A DNA stretch of 64,000 nt from Saturnia japonica. Lineage: Eukaryota; Arthropoda; Insecta; Lepidoptera; Saturniidae. Every line of letters begins with the position of its first letter. The first letter of the stretch is position 1. A model generated the notes under the pieces. That model saw nothing but the letters and a program-made list of their open reading frames with translations. It had not been told where the DNA came from and ran no database searches. Below are positions 11,416-21,335 of this stretch, in pieces. The translations under genes and the position numbers were made by a program. The DNA is taken from the NCBI GenBank assembly GCA_033032175.1, contig CM065320.1, positions 15,581,413 to 15,645,412 on the forward strand. Reading direction: 5' to 3'.

Positions 11416-12222
11416 GCTCTGTAAAAATTATATAGCCACCGTGAGGGAAAGGAATAATGTGTCATTTCATACGTAAGTACTGTGATTTGTTTACATAAAC
11501 ACAAAAACGCTATTTTGTTTAATTTTAATCTAATAACTATACGAAGTGCATGAGCGAGACGCATAGTGCGTGTTTTGTGTGAAAGTGAAAGAGAGAACTT
11601 TAACGCGATATATATGTTAGTACGCCTGCCTATTATGAAGCCTTGAAAAAAAGCATCATAGCCAGCGTGGTTTATTGTTCACGTATATCGTTTATGTGAA
11701 CTGAACACATGTTTTTTTATAATATAACTGTTCATACAATTATCCAGAGACATACTTTTAATAATACATTAATGGAAGAAAAATCTGTTTTTTTAAAGTG
11801 AACTCGACTTGACAAGTCTTTTTACACGGTGCATTACTGAATAATGAAATCTCCGACATGTTCAGTCACTTGGAAGTTGAAACGGTTCTTTGAAAAAATA
11901 CCTACTTTGACTACATACCTATCCAATGTGTTTATATAAAAATACGGCACTACCGACGACCTCCATTAGCCTGCTCAACGGATTGGAATTGACTTTTAAC
12001 AAATGAAGTGTGCTGTTGTACCGAGGGCATGTCACATCTAGTATACGAGACGGGTTCATCTAGTTTGACGGGTCGGTGGCCGCGTGGCGCGACATGGATT
12101 GGATGTTGCGACACCCTGACGCCCACAGACTAAACCAGATGAATTTAATTTGACACAATTTGACGTTGAAGCTTCACTGGGCTCTGCTATTCGATGCGAT
12201 CGTGTTGCTATTTGAATTTTTA
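11416..12222. other. Intergenic; partial copy of repeat R-D at 11550-11735
   Basis: No gene is seen. The part 11550-11735 resembles the repeat at 29995-30330, sharing CATAGCCAGC and TTGTTCACGT in the same order. The rest is AT-rich and unassigned. Confidence 0.4.
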
Positions 12223-12224
12223 TA

Positions 12225-13527
12225 CAAGGTGTCCAGAAAGGGTATCGGGTATTTGTAAGTTCAATGAAACAAAAATTATTTGTATGCAATAAAAAAGTTT
12301 ATTGTTTATTATTAGCATATGAATTGGAGAATTATTTGGAAAAGATGATGTTATCCAAATGATGACCGTTACGTTGCTGGCACTCTTCTAAACGGAAACG
12401 AAGATTGGCGATAACACGTTGACACATAGCTATCGATATTGCTGCCATTTCTGACCTGATGTTTTGCTTTAACTGGGTTAGATTCGTCGGATTGTTTTGA
12501 TAAACCTTACTTTTAAGGTATCCCCATGCAAAATAGTCAAGCGGGCTAAGATCGGGGCTTCTGGGAGGCCAGTTGATGTTACCCCTTCGCGAAATGACTT
12601 TATTAGGGAATAATTCGTTAACAACTTCCATTGAGTTATTTGAGGTATGGCAAGTGGCCCCATCTTGCTGGAACCACGTTCTTGAGTTGAAACCTGCAAA
12701 CTCTTGCAACTCTGGGACCAAAAAATTTCGCAACATATCGCAATAACGGTCACTATTCACATTAATTGCTCGGCCTCGTTGATCTTCATGAAAATAAGGA
12801 CCAATTATGCCTTTAGCAGACATAGCGGCCCAAACAACGACCTTTGGGCTATGCAGGGGTCGTTCATGCTTTCGTCTCGGTTTCTTCACTGCCCAGTACC
12901 GACAATTCTGCTTATTAACATGACCATTCAGGTGAAAATTTGCTTCGTCACTGAACAGTATGTTGTTAAAGTTGTTAAATCGCTGCAGCATTTCGTTCGC
13001 AAAATTCAGTCGATTAGCATAGTCCGTATCCTTCAATTCTTGAACCAATTGAATTTTATAGGCTTTTAGATGTAAGTCTTTCTTTAAAATCGAATGTAAA
13101 GGCGATTTTTTGATGTTCAACGCTTGGCTTCGCTTTCGGATGGATAAAGACGGATTTTGACGAACCGACGCCTCAACTTCTTCAATTGTTTCTTCATCGC
13201 GAACTGAACGAGGACGACCAGAGTTTTGAATTTTAACAGTCGCACCTGTATTCTCGAACATCCTGATCCATTTCCTAATGCTATCGTCACTTGGCGCGTG
13301 GCGTGTATGATATTCCGCACGATAGAGACGTTGAGCAGTCACTATTGAATCACCATTACGATAATACGCTCGTACGCAAGATGCGCGATGCGTCCCCGAG
13401 TACTGTTTCATCGTGACTAAAACTCCACAAAATGGCGGACGCCACGAACCCCTCCCCGCACCCTTTAGACGCCCCGTTTCGAATTTGGCGCGAAAACAAA
13501 TACCCGATACCCTTTCTGGACACCTTG
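12225..13527 (-). mobile_element. Complete DD41D mariner-superfamily transposon (rosa/Visitor-like)
   Basis: The element is 1303 bp. It is bounded by perfect 32-bp terminal inverted repeats beginning CAAGGTGTCCAGAAAGGGTA and by TA dinucleotides at 12223-12224 and 13528-13529, the target duplication used by the IS630-Tc1-mariner superfamily. It carries one uninterrupted transposase gene on the - strand. A second, deleted copy lies at 35334-36544. Intact ends plus an intact gene make this the element in the window most likely to be, or to have recently been, autonomous. Confidence 0.92.
12332..13411 (-). CDS. DD41D transposase, 359 residues, intact
   Basis: This cut-and-paste transposase would bind the terminal repeats and move the element. 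The ATG at 13411 is the start; 359 codons is a normal length for the superfamily. The N-terminal part is helix-turn-helix-like (RKWIRMFENTGA near 46-57) followed by a GRPR motif at 65-68. The catalytic triad is D155 (FSDEANFH), D250 (QQDGATCH) and D292 (LSPLDYFAWG), with exactly 41 residues between the last two. That spacing defines the DD41D (rosa/Visitor) group, and the third residue is aspartate rather than the glutamate of Tc1. SPDLSP just before D292 is a superfamily hallmark. No stop, frameshift or missing catalytic residue was found. Expression is unknown. Confidence 0.92.
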   Translation of the reverse strand: MKQYSGTHRASCVRAYYRNGDSIVTAQRLYRAEYHTRHAPSDDSIRKWIRMFENTGATVKIQNSGRPRSVRDEETIEEVEASVRQNPSLSIRKRSQALNIKKSPLHSILKKDLHLKAYKIQLVQELKDTDYANRLNFANEMLQRFNNFNNILFSDEANFHLNGHVNKQNCRYWAVKKPRRKHERPLHSPKVVVWAAMSAKGIIGPYFHEDQRGRAINVNSDRYCDMLRNFLVPELQEFAGFNSRTWFQQDGATCHTSNNSMEVVNELFPNKVISRRGNINWPPRSPDLSPLDYFAWGYLKSKVYQNNPTNLTQLKQNIRSEMAAISIAMCQRVIANLRFRLEECQQRNGHHLDNIIFSK

Positions 13528-13529
13528 TA

Positions 13530-13920
13530 TTATCTCAATGTCGACACTTCGGATCACAAAGGACGTATAGGATAAAAACGACTTTTCAGAAAAAGAAAAC
13601 AAAGTACAATTTAAAAAGTTTTTTAGGATATAACTTTGTTGTAATAATTTCTATATGAATTTCATTAAGAAAGAAGTTTAAAAAAAAATCACGATTTATA
13701 TTGCTGTGACAAACGTCGAAGGTGACAAATAACAATTTTTATGCTATTTACACCCATATTTCACGTGGCGCAGTTGTATTTTACATTCTTAAACCCCTAA
13801 AATTAAACATGTTTTGAAAGGTTTCTCTCATACACCCGTTTTTTTTTATATTAGTCGTGTCCTTTACTTATGTCCTAATAATTTGAAAATACAAATTTAA
13901 GAAAAAAAAAATCTTGTGTA
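13530..13920. other. Intergenic, no gene seen
   Basis: AT-rich sequence with several A and T runs. No coding or RNA feature was recognised. Confidence 0.4.
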
Positions 13921-13924
13921 CAAT

Positions 13925-14405
13925 TCACACGTGGTAGAAGTGAAACATTCAAATGTATGTTTTTTTAAATTCTGAAAATGATCAAATACACAGTAATTTA
14001 AAGTTTATGAAAATTTACATACAAGTACTCACAATCATTATACACAATATCATTTTCAATTAAGGCATCAACTTGCACATTTGAAATATCCATGGGAATA
14101 TCATCTGAAAAAAAAAACAAACGTATAATACGTACACGTATACAAAACACCATAGTTGTTGGATGCCTTTTCCCAAGCTTTGTACTACGCATGCGCGCAC
14201 AAACACGTATTAATACACTTACAACGCTGAGGCCCAAGCAAACTCCCATAATGTCTAAACGAATATAAGAAATATTGTATAATGCTTCCTATCTCATTTT
14301 CTCACACGTTAAATCTTATGAATGTATGTGTCTGTTTCTTTTTACTGTCGCTTTTTCGTTTCATCGACTCACAAATCACAACGATGCTAAAGAAGTTTTC
14401 ATTTC
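13925..14405 (-). repeat. Copy of repeat R-D, reverse orientation
   Basis: Read on the - strand it follows the order seen at 29995-30330: AACTTCTTTAGCATCGTTGTG, then CGATGAAACGAAAAAGCGAC, then CTTGGGAAAAGGC, then a CTTCTACCAC block. The two are diverged and the interior differs. Non-coding; element type unknown. Confidence 0.55.
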
Positions 14406-15913
14406 AAAAAGACGTGGGTCGTATATGAATTTTGTTAGCGAATATCACAACGGGTATTAAAGGACAGATCAAAAGAGTGTAAAAAACTGAGTATTATTGC
14501 TTTGTAATGATATTTTCATCAAATCTCCTTTATGCCCTTTGTAAATCAAAGTGTCGATGTGATTATGTATGAAGTTGTAAGTGGTTTTGGATAACATATT
14601 GAAGTCTCATTGGGAACTTGTAATTATTGAAGAGAGCTCAGTTTTTATGCCTGGAATTGTAGCAAATAATACAAGTACCTAAGACTGCATATATCTAAAC
14701 CAATTTTCTTTATTAAATAAACAATTAAATCTATCGTAAGTTTCTATAGTATTGATTTAAAAAAAATATTTATTGAGAAAGATAATTTTTGTATAATTAA
14801 TAATCTTAAGGCGGATTATAATCTTCAACAGTTAAAAGATATTTCCTTAAAATTGTTGTAATCTAATTATTATATCCATACATTTGTATATATATTCGTA
14901 TTAAAGTGCACCATTCTATGTATCATTGTGCTCCGTATTTTAGATTCTTATGACTTTGTATTATAATAATGATACAATTTAACATTCAAAAAACAAAAAT
15001 ACTAAATATTTAACTAATTTTTTATCCATAAAATATGACCATTAAATTTTTCTGTATCAATCTGTACCAATTCACCCTATAGATTGACACTTTACACTCT
15101 GAATTAAACACAGCAAGTCACTAAAACAATTACGTACATTAGGAAGATTTGGTATTAAAATGTACTGAGTGGAGCGCCGCCGATTGCGCTCCTATTTAAA
15201 GGCCCCAGGACACAATAGACCATGCAAGGCCATGCACAACGGTAGGCCAGCATCGCCCGGAAGCGATCAAGTCTTCACACAGTGGTGCAAGTGGTGCATG
15301 GCTCATTTCTGCCAAGGGAAGCACTTAAATGGACGTCGAAGAATATACATAATTATTTGTTTACTTCGTACAAGCTTTATGGAAGTGTGTACTGGGACAA
15401 AGTAATAAAAAATATGGTGTATAAAGTCTCTTCATTGCTCTACGACAGCGACATTTCGGTGATCACAAAATGAGAAATATCACGACACCCACCCCCATCG
15501 GCGAACAGTAAAAAATTTAACATTGGGCGACTGTGTGAAAACCACCTGTCACACGTCCACCATGATTCCTTTAAAGTGTGCCCGAAAACCCACAAAATCA
15601 CCATTGCCCGCCATTGAGCTTTTGCTAACGAGCAATTATTCGCCATCCTACGCCATTGCCCCCTTTACACAATGGTGATGGCCTAAAATGTGGGGGCACT
15701 ATTTTGCAAAAGGGTTTTGTAGGAGAAAATAACCAAACAGTTCTGGTGTAAGTTCTTTGTTTGTTCGTGTGTTTGTGTTTAGTTAATTACTTGACCAGTT
15801 ATAAATAAGCTTTTAATAATTTTTAATATAGAAAATTATTTCAACGTTGATATACAATACTTTATGGACTAGGCTTTAAAATAAGTCGCATAAACTTTTG
15901 AAAATTGTACATA
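14406..15913. other. Intergenic, no gene seen
   Basis: The segment is AT-rich up to 15150. From 15165 to 15660 it is more GC-balanced, but short open frames there (for example 15169-15405 +) show no motif, start context or splice structure that would support a gene. Confidence 0.4.
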
Positions 15914-17155
15914 TTAGGTCCTTACATATGAAATTGGCGTTTTGTTGATCTGGTCACTTTGATCTCAAATATCTGGCGTCTGGATAAAAATTCCAAATTC
16001 AAATTTATTCCAAATTTAGGCTTGTGTATTTGTGTTTCGAATTTAGTGATTCATTTGTTTTCGCATCATTTTATTTTTCTTTGACATCGCTCTTTTCACA
16101 AAATAGAAAAAAAAAATATCGCCTTATTTACGAATATAAGTTCCATTGTGGCATCAGCGCTGCAAAATCAGCTCGAAGGATTAATGATGTGTATGGAAAA
16201 GCTATTATAAAAGAAAACACGGTACGTTTTTGGTTCCAACGTTTTCGTTCTGGAAATTTAGACATAAGAAACAAACCCCGTGGACGGCCGGAGATCATTC
16301 GTAAACCACATCAGAGTTAGCGGCAGGCTTCAGTGTCAGTGATAAAAAAAAATTATTCACTGAAACAAACAGGAAAAGTGAAAAAGCTCGATAAATGGGT
16401 ACCGCATGAATTGACTGAAGCACGCCAACAAACACCTATTGAGTTCTGCATTATATTACTCAACCTTCACAATAACGAGGGAATTTTGAAACGTATTGTT
16501 ACTTGTGACGAAAAATGGAACCTTTACGACAATCGGAAACGCTCATCACAATAGTTAAACCCAGGAGAACCGGCCAAATCCTGTCCCAAGCGAAAGTCGT
16601 CTCAGAAAAAGGTACTGGCGAGTGTTTGGTGGACCAGTGCTGGTGTCATACACTACAGCTTCGTAAGATCTGTCCAGACGATAACGACAGATCTGTATTA
16701 TCAATAATTGCAAACCATGATGGAAAAGCTAGCCGTTAAATAACTGAGACTGGTCAATATCTCAAGCCCACTGCTGCTTAAAAACAACGCTAGATCCCAT
16801 ACTTTACGACCGACGGTCGCTAAATTAGAGGAATTGTGGTTGTAATGTCTCCGAAACCCACCATATTCCCCTTACATTGCTCCAAAAGATTACCACATTA
16901 TTCGGAATTTGGACAATTTCTTGCAAGGAAAATAAATTCAATTCCGATGAGGCTATCCAAACTGCCATCAAAGATTTTATTGATTCTCACTCCCACAATT
17001 TTTTCAGCAATGGAATCAATGAAATACCTTTAAAATGGTGAAAGTGCATAGATAATAATGGTACATACTTCGATTGATTAAATGTATAATTTCATAATAT
17101 TTTGTTCATTTTATTTTTACCATATAAAACGCTAATTTCATATGTAAGGACCTAA
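15914..17155 (+). mobile_element. Full-length but degenerate mariner element (DD34D)
   Basis: The 1242-bp element is bounded by about 30-bp inverted repeats starting TTAGGTCCTTACATATGAAA (one mismatch seen). TA dinucleotides flank it at 15912-15913 and 17156-17157. It holds a transposase relic on the + strand. The protein remains (CDEKW, LNPGEPAK, VWWTSAGVIHYSF) are typical of animal mariners close to the cecropia/Hsmar1 group; that placement is an inference from recalled family features. Confidence 0.85.
16105..17033 (+). pseudogene. mariner transposase relic
   Basis: The relic spans most of a roughly 345-residue mariner transposase, with many lesions. The first part (to 16320) has the DNA-binding region with RFWFQRFRSGNLD and KPRGRPE, then a stop. 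A frame change leads to KWVPHELTEAR. The block near 16500-16640 holds CDEKWNLYDNRKRS (first catalytic D present), a stop, then PGEPAKSCPKRK and VWWTSAGVIHYSF. The second catalytic site reads KNNARSH where HDNARPH is usual, so the aspartate is replaced. The last site APKDYHI keeps its D. The start codon equivalent to that at 11228 is lost. Non-functional. Confidence 0.85.
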
Positions 17156-17157
17156 TA

Positions 17158-17652
17158 ATAATATGTACTATTTTTATCACTTCAGTAGAAATAGAAAGCT
17201 GTTTGTCGACGTTAAAAAGAAGTCAAAATATTTTCGCGTAACACAGGCGCAACATCGCCGAATAAAAAAAAACGATTTTTTTTACATCTTGCTTCAGAAG
17301 AGTCAGAATTGATCTGAGAATACCTCGTTGAAGAGCGAAAAACGTCTCAACTACAAAATATTTTTTAATTAATTTTTTAAATATATATTATTCGTATTTT
17401 TTAGATATTTATATTTAGTATTATTATTATCATCATTTAAATTTTTTTTTTTTTTTTTAAGTATTATATTTCATCTATCTAAGTATCTATATCTACAAAT
17501 AAATAAAATTACAATTCTTTTATAAAAACAAACCCATACACGATGTAAAAAATCAAACGATACCCAATAAAAAAATCGTGACAGCGCCCGCCATCTCTTA
17601 TCAATACAAAAAGTAACCATGAAAATATTTGATTTATTTATATATCAACTAA
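17158..17652. other. Intergenic, AT-rich, no gene seen
   Basis: The stretch contains long A and T runs (17440-17460) and nothing that can be assigned. Confidence 0.4.
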
Positions 17653-18154
17653 TCTATACAATTAAAATAAACTGAAGTGTCTGTTTGTAATGTCAAAACA
17701 ACAGTTTTTTAGTAAATTCATTTCAAAGTATATACGATACTAAAAAAAAAATATTTTGCCTGTCTGTTTGTTCCAGGTAATCTCCGAAACGGTTGGACCG
17801 ATTTTGACGGGACTTTCACTAATATATAGCTGATGGTATAGGGAGTAACTTAGGCTACATTTATTTTAGAAAAAATTAGGGTTCCACACAAATAAAAAAA
17901 AACTGGTCATGGTGAATCAACTCAGGCACTTAAATGGCTTACGCTGAATAAACCATAAGAGATATAGCAAATTAATGTACAACATAATTGTAAACATTAA
18001 AAAGACCTACAAAAATATCCGGGAGAGTATATATCTATCTTTTTAGGAACACCCATAATAAGCACTTTTGTCTTTAAAATAGCTGGGAGCGGGGGAGTAA
18101 ATTTCGCGCGGGCATTCTGTAGTCCACGTAAGCGAAGCCACAGGCACAGCTAGT
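17653..18154 (-). repeat. Repeat R-B, near full-length copy
   Basis: One of at least six copies in the window of a roughly 500-bp non-coding repeat. On its own strand it starts AGCTGTGCC and ends near AACAGACACTT. Shared internal blocks include AAGTAGCCTAAGTTACTCC-like and GATTACCTGGAACAAACAGA-like segments. Other copies: 24784-25045, 29276-29760, 31168-31680, 52076-52351 and 62198-62702. Such sequence is common in lepidopteran genomes; its class is not determined here. Confidence 0.7.
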
Positions 18155-18880
18155 GACTTATATTATTTATTACTTTCTGTAATCATTATTATCATTGTCT
18201 TACTAATTATACATTTTATGTTGTAGGAAGAGGAAAACTGCTGTTGATCTATTGCAGACGGAAGTAGCTAAGAAAATTTCGGATTAGTTATTTCACAATA
18301 ACTTTATAAATATTTTCGCTCTTACAGAAGACGAACCATTAATTTTCTTTACCAATAAAATGGTACTTAGAACATTTTCTCCTTCTTTAGTGAACACCCA
18401 TGAAAATTTTTCACGAGCCGCCCTTTTCGTTAGACTAGCAGTATAATGGAAAGGCGATGATGTACCTCATAAGGTCAAATTATTTTTAATAATAAAGACC
18501 AAGACATAGATAAAAAAATACAGCGAGACAATATCTCTCCGTAAGTGATGCCAGATTTAATTTTAAAATTTATCATAGAATCTTTATAGTAATTTTGTCA
18601 AACCATTATGAAGACCAGAGAAGATATGTTGTAATTTTGAGTAACTGACGAAAGAACAACTTCATTTAAAACAAATATGAAAAGATGAAGAAAAATAATT
18701 TAATAAATATATTTTTCTCTACTTTAAAGTTAATGTATTGAAGGGTTTTATCAGGTTTTAAGAGCTATACTTTACAGTAATAATTACAACTATGAAAGTT
18801 TAGTTGCTCAAGAACTTTCGGTTGAGTGACGTAACAAGGGCTATTGAAACGACTTTCAGACAAGAGCGTTTGTTAAATAA
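18155..18880. other. Intergenic, no gene seen
   Basis: AT-rich sequence without recognisable coding, RNA or repeat features. Confidence 0.4.
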
Positions 18881-19245
18881 AACATCTAAGCAGTTCACAA
18901 CTTCAGAAAACATAAAAATATCTTCTAAAAAATACCTTTTTAAAAACGCTAAATCAGCACGACTTGGAACTATCGGCCACTCGTACTGTACATACAACGA
19001 TACGTACAAATCTAGTCATCACACCGCAAAGCCAATTCGACGACTAAAATAGTCGTGATAATCTGGACTTAAATCAGAAATTATTAATAATACAATGTTT
19101 ACTTTAATTATTTTATAAACAAAAACTAAGAAGTTTATATAAAAAGTCCTAAATTAGCGTGGCTCGAACCATCGACCACTCATACTACATCATAGATTTA
19201 ATATTACAACAGTGTGCACAAACAAGTCCGTCCATCAAATAATAT
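18881..19245. repeat. Tandem relatives of repeat R-F
   Basis: Two diverged versions of one sequence lie in succession, at about 18890-19080 and 19140-19245. A third is at about 37885-38035. They share TGTACATACAACG-type and GTCGTGATAAT-type blocks in the same order. An open frame at 18804-19052 coincides with the repeat and is not supported as a gene. Confidence 0.45.
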
Positions 19246-19650
19246 GTAGCGAAAAGAACTGCATTCCTACCAGGTGTCCCGCGATACCTTTCGAGTTTTT
19301 CTCTGTCACCTAGTAAATTTTTTACATTATTTTATAAATACCACTTTTTGATATATAGGAGCACTTAGTAATGTTTATTTATAAACACAAAGATAGGACA
19401 CAAGTACTCAAAGAAATAATATTTTTAATTAGAATTATACAAACCTTTGGTCGTATAGTTGAGTCCATCAGATTCAAGTAGGTACAAATTACTTGTCCCA
19501 ATTGTTTTCCAAGTTATTAACCAAATTAAGATTCATCGAAAGGTAAAATTTACCAGCCCCTTGATGTTCATTTTCATAACTCATTAGGCAAATTCATTAT
19601 TTGCAATTGACATGTTATTGAATATTAATGATTATGGAAGTTTTCGGGGG
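19246..19650. other. Upstream region of the insulin-like gene
   Basis: No coding feature is seen. By position it is likely to hold enhancers of the downstream hormone gene, but no specific binding site could be identified. Confidence 0.35.
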
Positions 19651-19690
19651 TATAAAACTTGGATGCTTCTCATCTTGGATCACACTCAGT
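19651..19690 (+). promoter_or_regulatory. TATA box and initiator-like site of the insulin-like gene
   Basis: TATAAAA is at 19651-19657. An arthropod initiator-like TCAGT is at 19686-19690, about 37 bases downstream. That is slightly more than the usual 30 or so, so transcription may start a few bases earlier. The non-coding first exon with a good splice donor follows, which supports the call. Confidence 0.6.
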
Positions 19691-19724
19691 TCAGGTGTAC
19701 CAGAGGAAAAACACTTCACTCAAC
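19685..19724 (+). other. Untranslated exon 1 of the insulin-like gene
   Basis: This short leader has no ATG and ends CTCAAC before the strong donor GTAAGT at 19725. It is predicted to splice to the acceptor TTTCAG ending at 21335, giving intron 1 of 1611 bp. No transcript evidence is available. The 5' boundary is approximate. Confidence 0.6.
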
Positions 19725-20639
19725 GTAAGTACTATTGTTCTGTTATTTGTTGTTATCGCTGAGAGTATTCTATTGTCTGTGTCATGGCGAATCTGTTTTC
19801 CCAATTAATTATTTCATTCTTGTTTTCTTCCCATGAGAAGGTCTGCCTGACGGTTTCACTCTGTATTGATAATTTGGTCTACTTTTCGTAGGACATGAAG
19901 ACGTATTTGTAAAATGGTAGGTGAGGTGGTAGGATCCGAAAATCGTGTTCGATTGGATCGCATATGCAACATCTGCCATATGATAGTGGCTTGGAGGGTT
20001 GTCCAGTGATTAAGTGGCATGGTAGAATTTTGTACCAGTTGCCATCACAGAGACCTAGAGAGATGGCATAGGTAACAGGCGCGTGAGTTCACAACAGAGG
20101 TATTTCACTGTGTTACGTGGATTTTCAAAACAGTCTTCATTTATAGGCAGTACGCGCATGGTCGGAACAATTTAAATAAAATTCTAAATTCTGCTGTGTT
20201 AATGTGTAAGAATTTAAGTAAAAGTGTCAACTATTAGCTCCTTAGCATTACTTATCACATATAAATATCAATATTTTTATGTATTTTACTCATAAATCCC
20301 CAAAAAACATCTGCAATTTTTAGTTATGTCCTATTACCAAGGTGGCGCAACGAGAAAACTTGGTGTCAAAAACGCAATGAAAATTATGTTAAGCGAGTTA
20401 GTATTTGTCGGTGTCGTGGTATCGGAATACGTCTGCTGACACTATTGAATAGAGATCTGTGGTCGCGACTAACAATGACATAAATCCGTTAAAGTGACTC
20501 TCTTTAGTTTTGTCACGTTCCGAGATCAGCTGCCAAGAGGCTTCAGGTAGACATGATAATGGTGACCGCCGATAGACAGCCGATCTTTTAGTATTTGCCG
20601 TCATTTTTACACTGAACTGTGCCACAAATTAGGCATTAT

Positions 20640-21168
20640 CCAACAAAAGCAGCTTCAATTCATTGTGTCCTTTTAAAGAATTTGAAGGATTTCGTTTTTG
20701 TAATTTAGTCTAACGTTACAGACTTCACGATTTGTTAACAGAGTTATTTTAGTCCCTGAAGTATTACAAGAATTAAATCTAAATGTTCCTAGGAAGATAC
20801 CAAGATTTCCTATTCAAAAAACCTTTTCTAAAACACATTTCAGAACAAATATCTGTTCACCTTTGAATCGCCTTGAAGAATTATATAGCGATGTCAATAA
20901 AAATAATGTTGATATTGATGTCTTTAATTGCTCGTTCTGGAATTTTCGGTCAAAATTGTGTGAATCATTTGCTATTTGATTTGATTTGTGGCGATCTTGA
21001 TATTTGTAATTTGTTCGTGTTTTTGTTAGTGTTGTGCTGCGGCATAGTGTAATAAGATGTGTATATCTGTATAGATACATCACACAGTTCTTAACTTGTG
21101 ATGTATTTGTTATTGTAATATTTTGTGAATGTGTCGTTGATGTGACAATAAATAAATAAATAAATTTT
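20640..21168 (+). mobile_element. LINE 3' end (Jockey/CR1-like) inside intron 1
   Basis: A 5'-truncated non-LTR retrotransposon tail lies in intron 1 of the insulin-like gene, on the same strand. The coding part at 20743-20979 reads VPEVLQELNLNVPRK, then RTNICSPLNRLEELY, then FNCSFWNFRSKL and a stop. This is the pattern at the very end of many insect reverse transcriptase ORFs. The 3' end is a short ATAA repeat at about 21145-21164, typical of these tails. The 5' limit is approximate. Confidence 0.7.
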
Positions 21169-21335
21169 TGAAGCCAATTATTGAAAAGGACGGACTAGAT
21201 ATCAAAATGACTTTATCCTCTACCGAGCTTACAATTTCTGTTAAAGTCTAAATTCCTGTCGATTACTTTCTACAGCAAATGAGCCAACCGGTCGTTCCAC
21301 GATATATAAGGTTTGAATAAATATTTACATTTCAG

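Noticed and set aside
15169..15646. GC-balanced patch with overlapping frames on both strands
   Set aside because: No splice sites, conserved motif or start context supports a gene; the frames contradict one another.
16024..16104. Upstream extension of the mariner transposase frame to 16024
   Set aside because: By comparison with the fragment at 11059-11415 this part is the non-coding leader; the true start lies near 16105 and has lost its ATG.
18804..19052. 82-codon open frame on +
   Set aside because: It lies in repeat R-F, has no motif, and an overlapping frame exists on the other strand.
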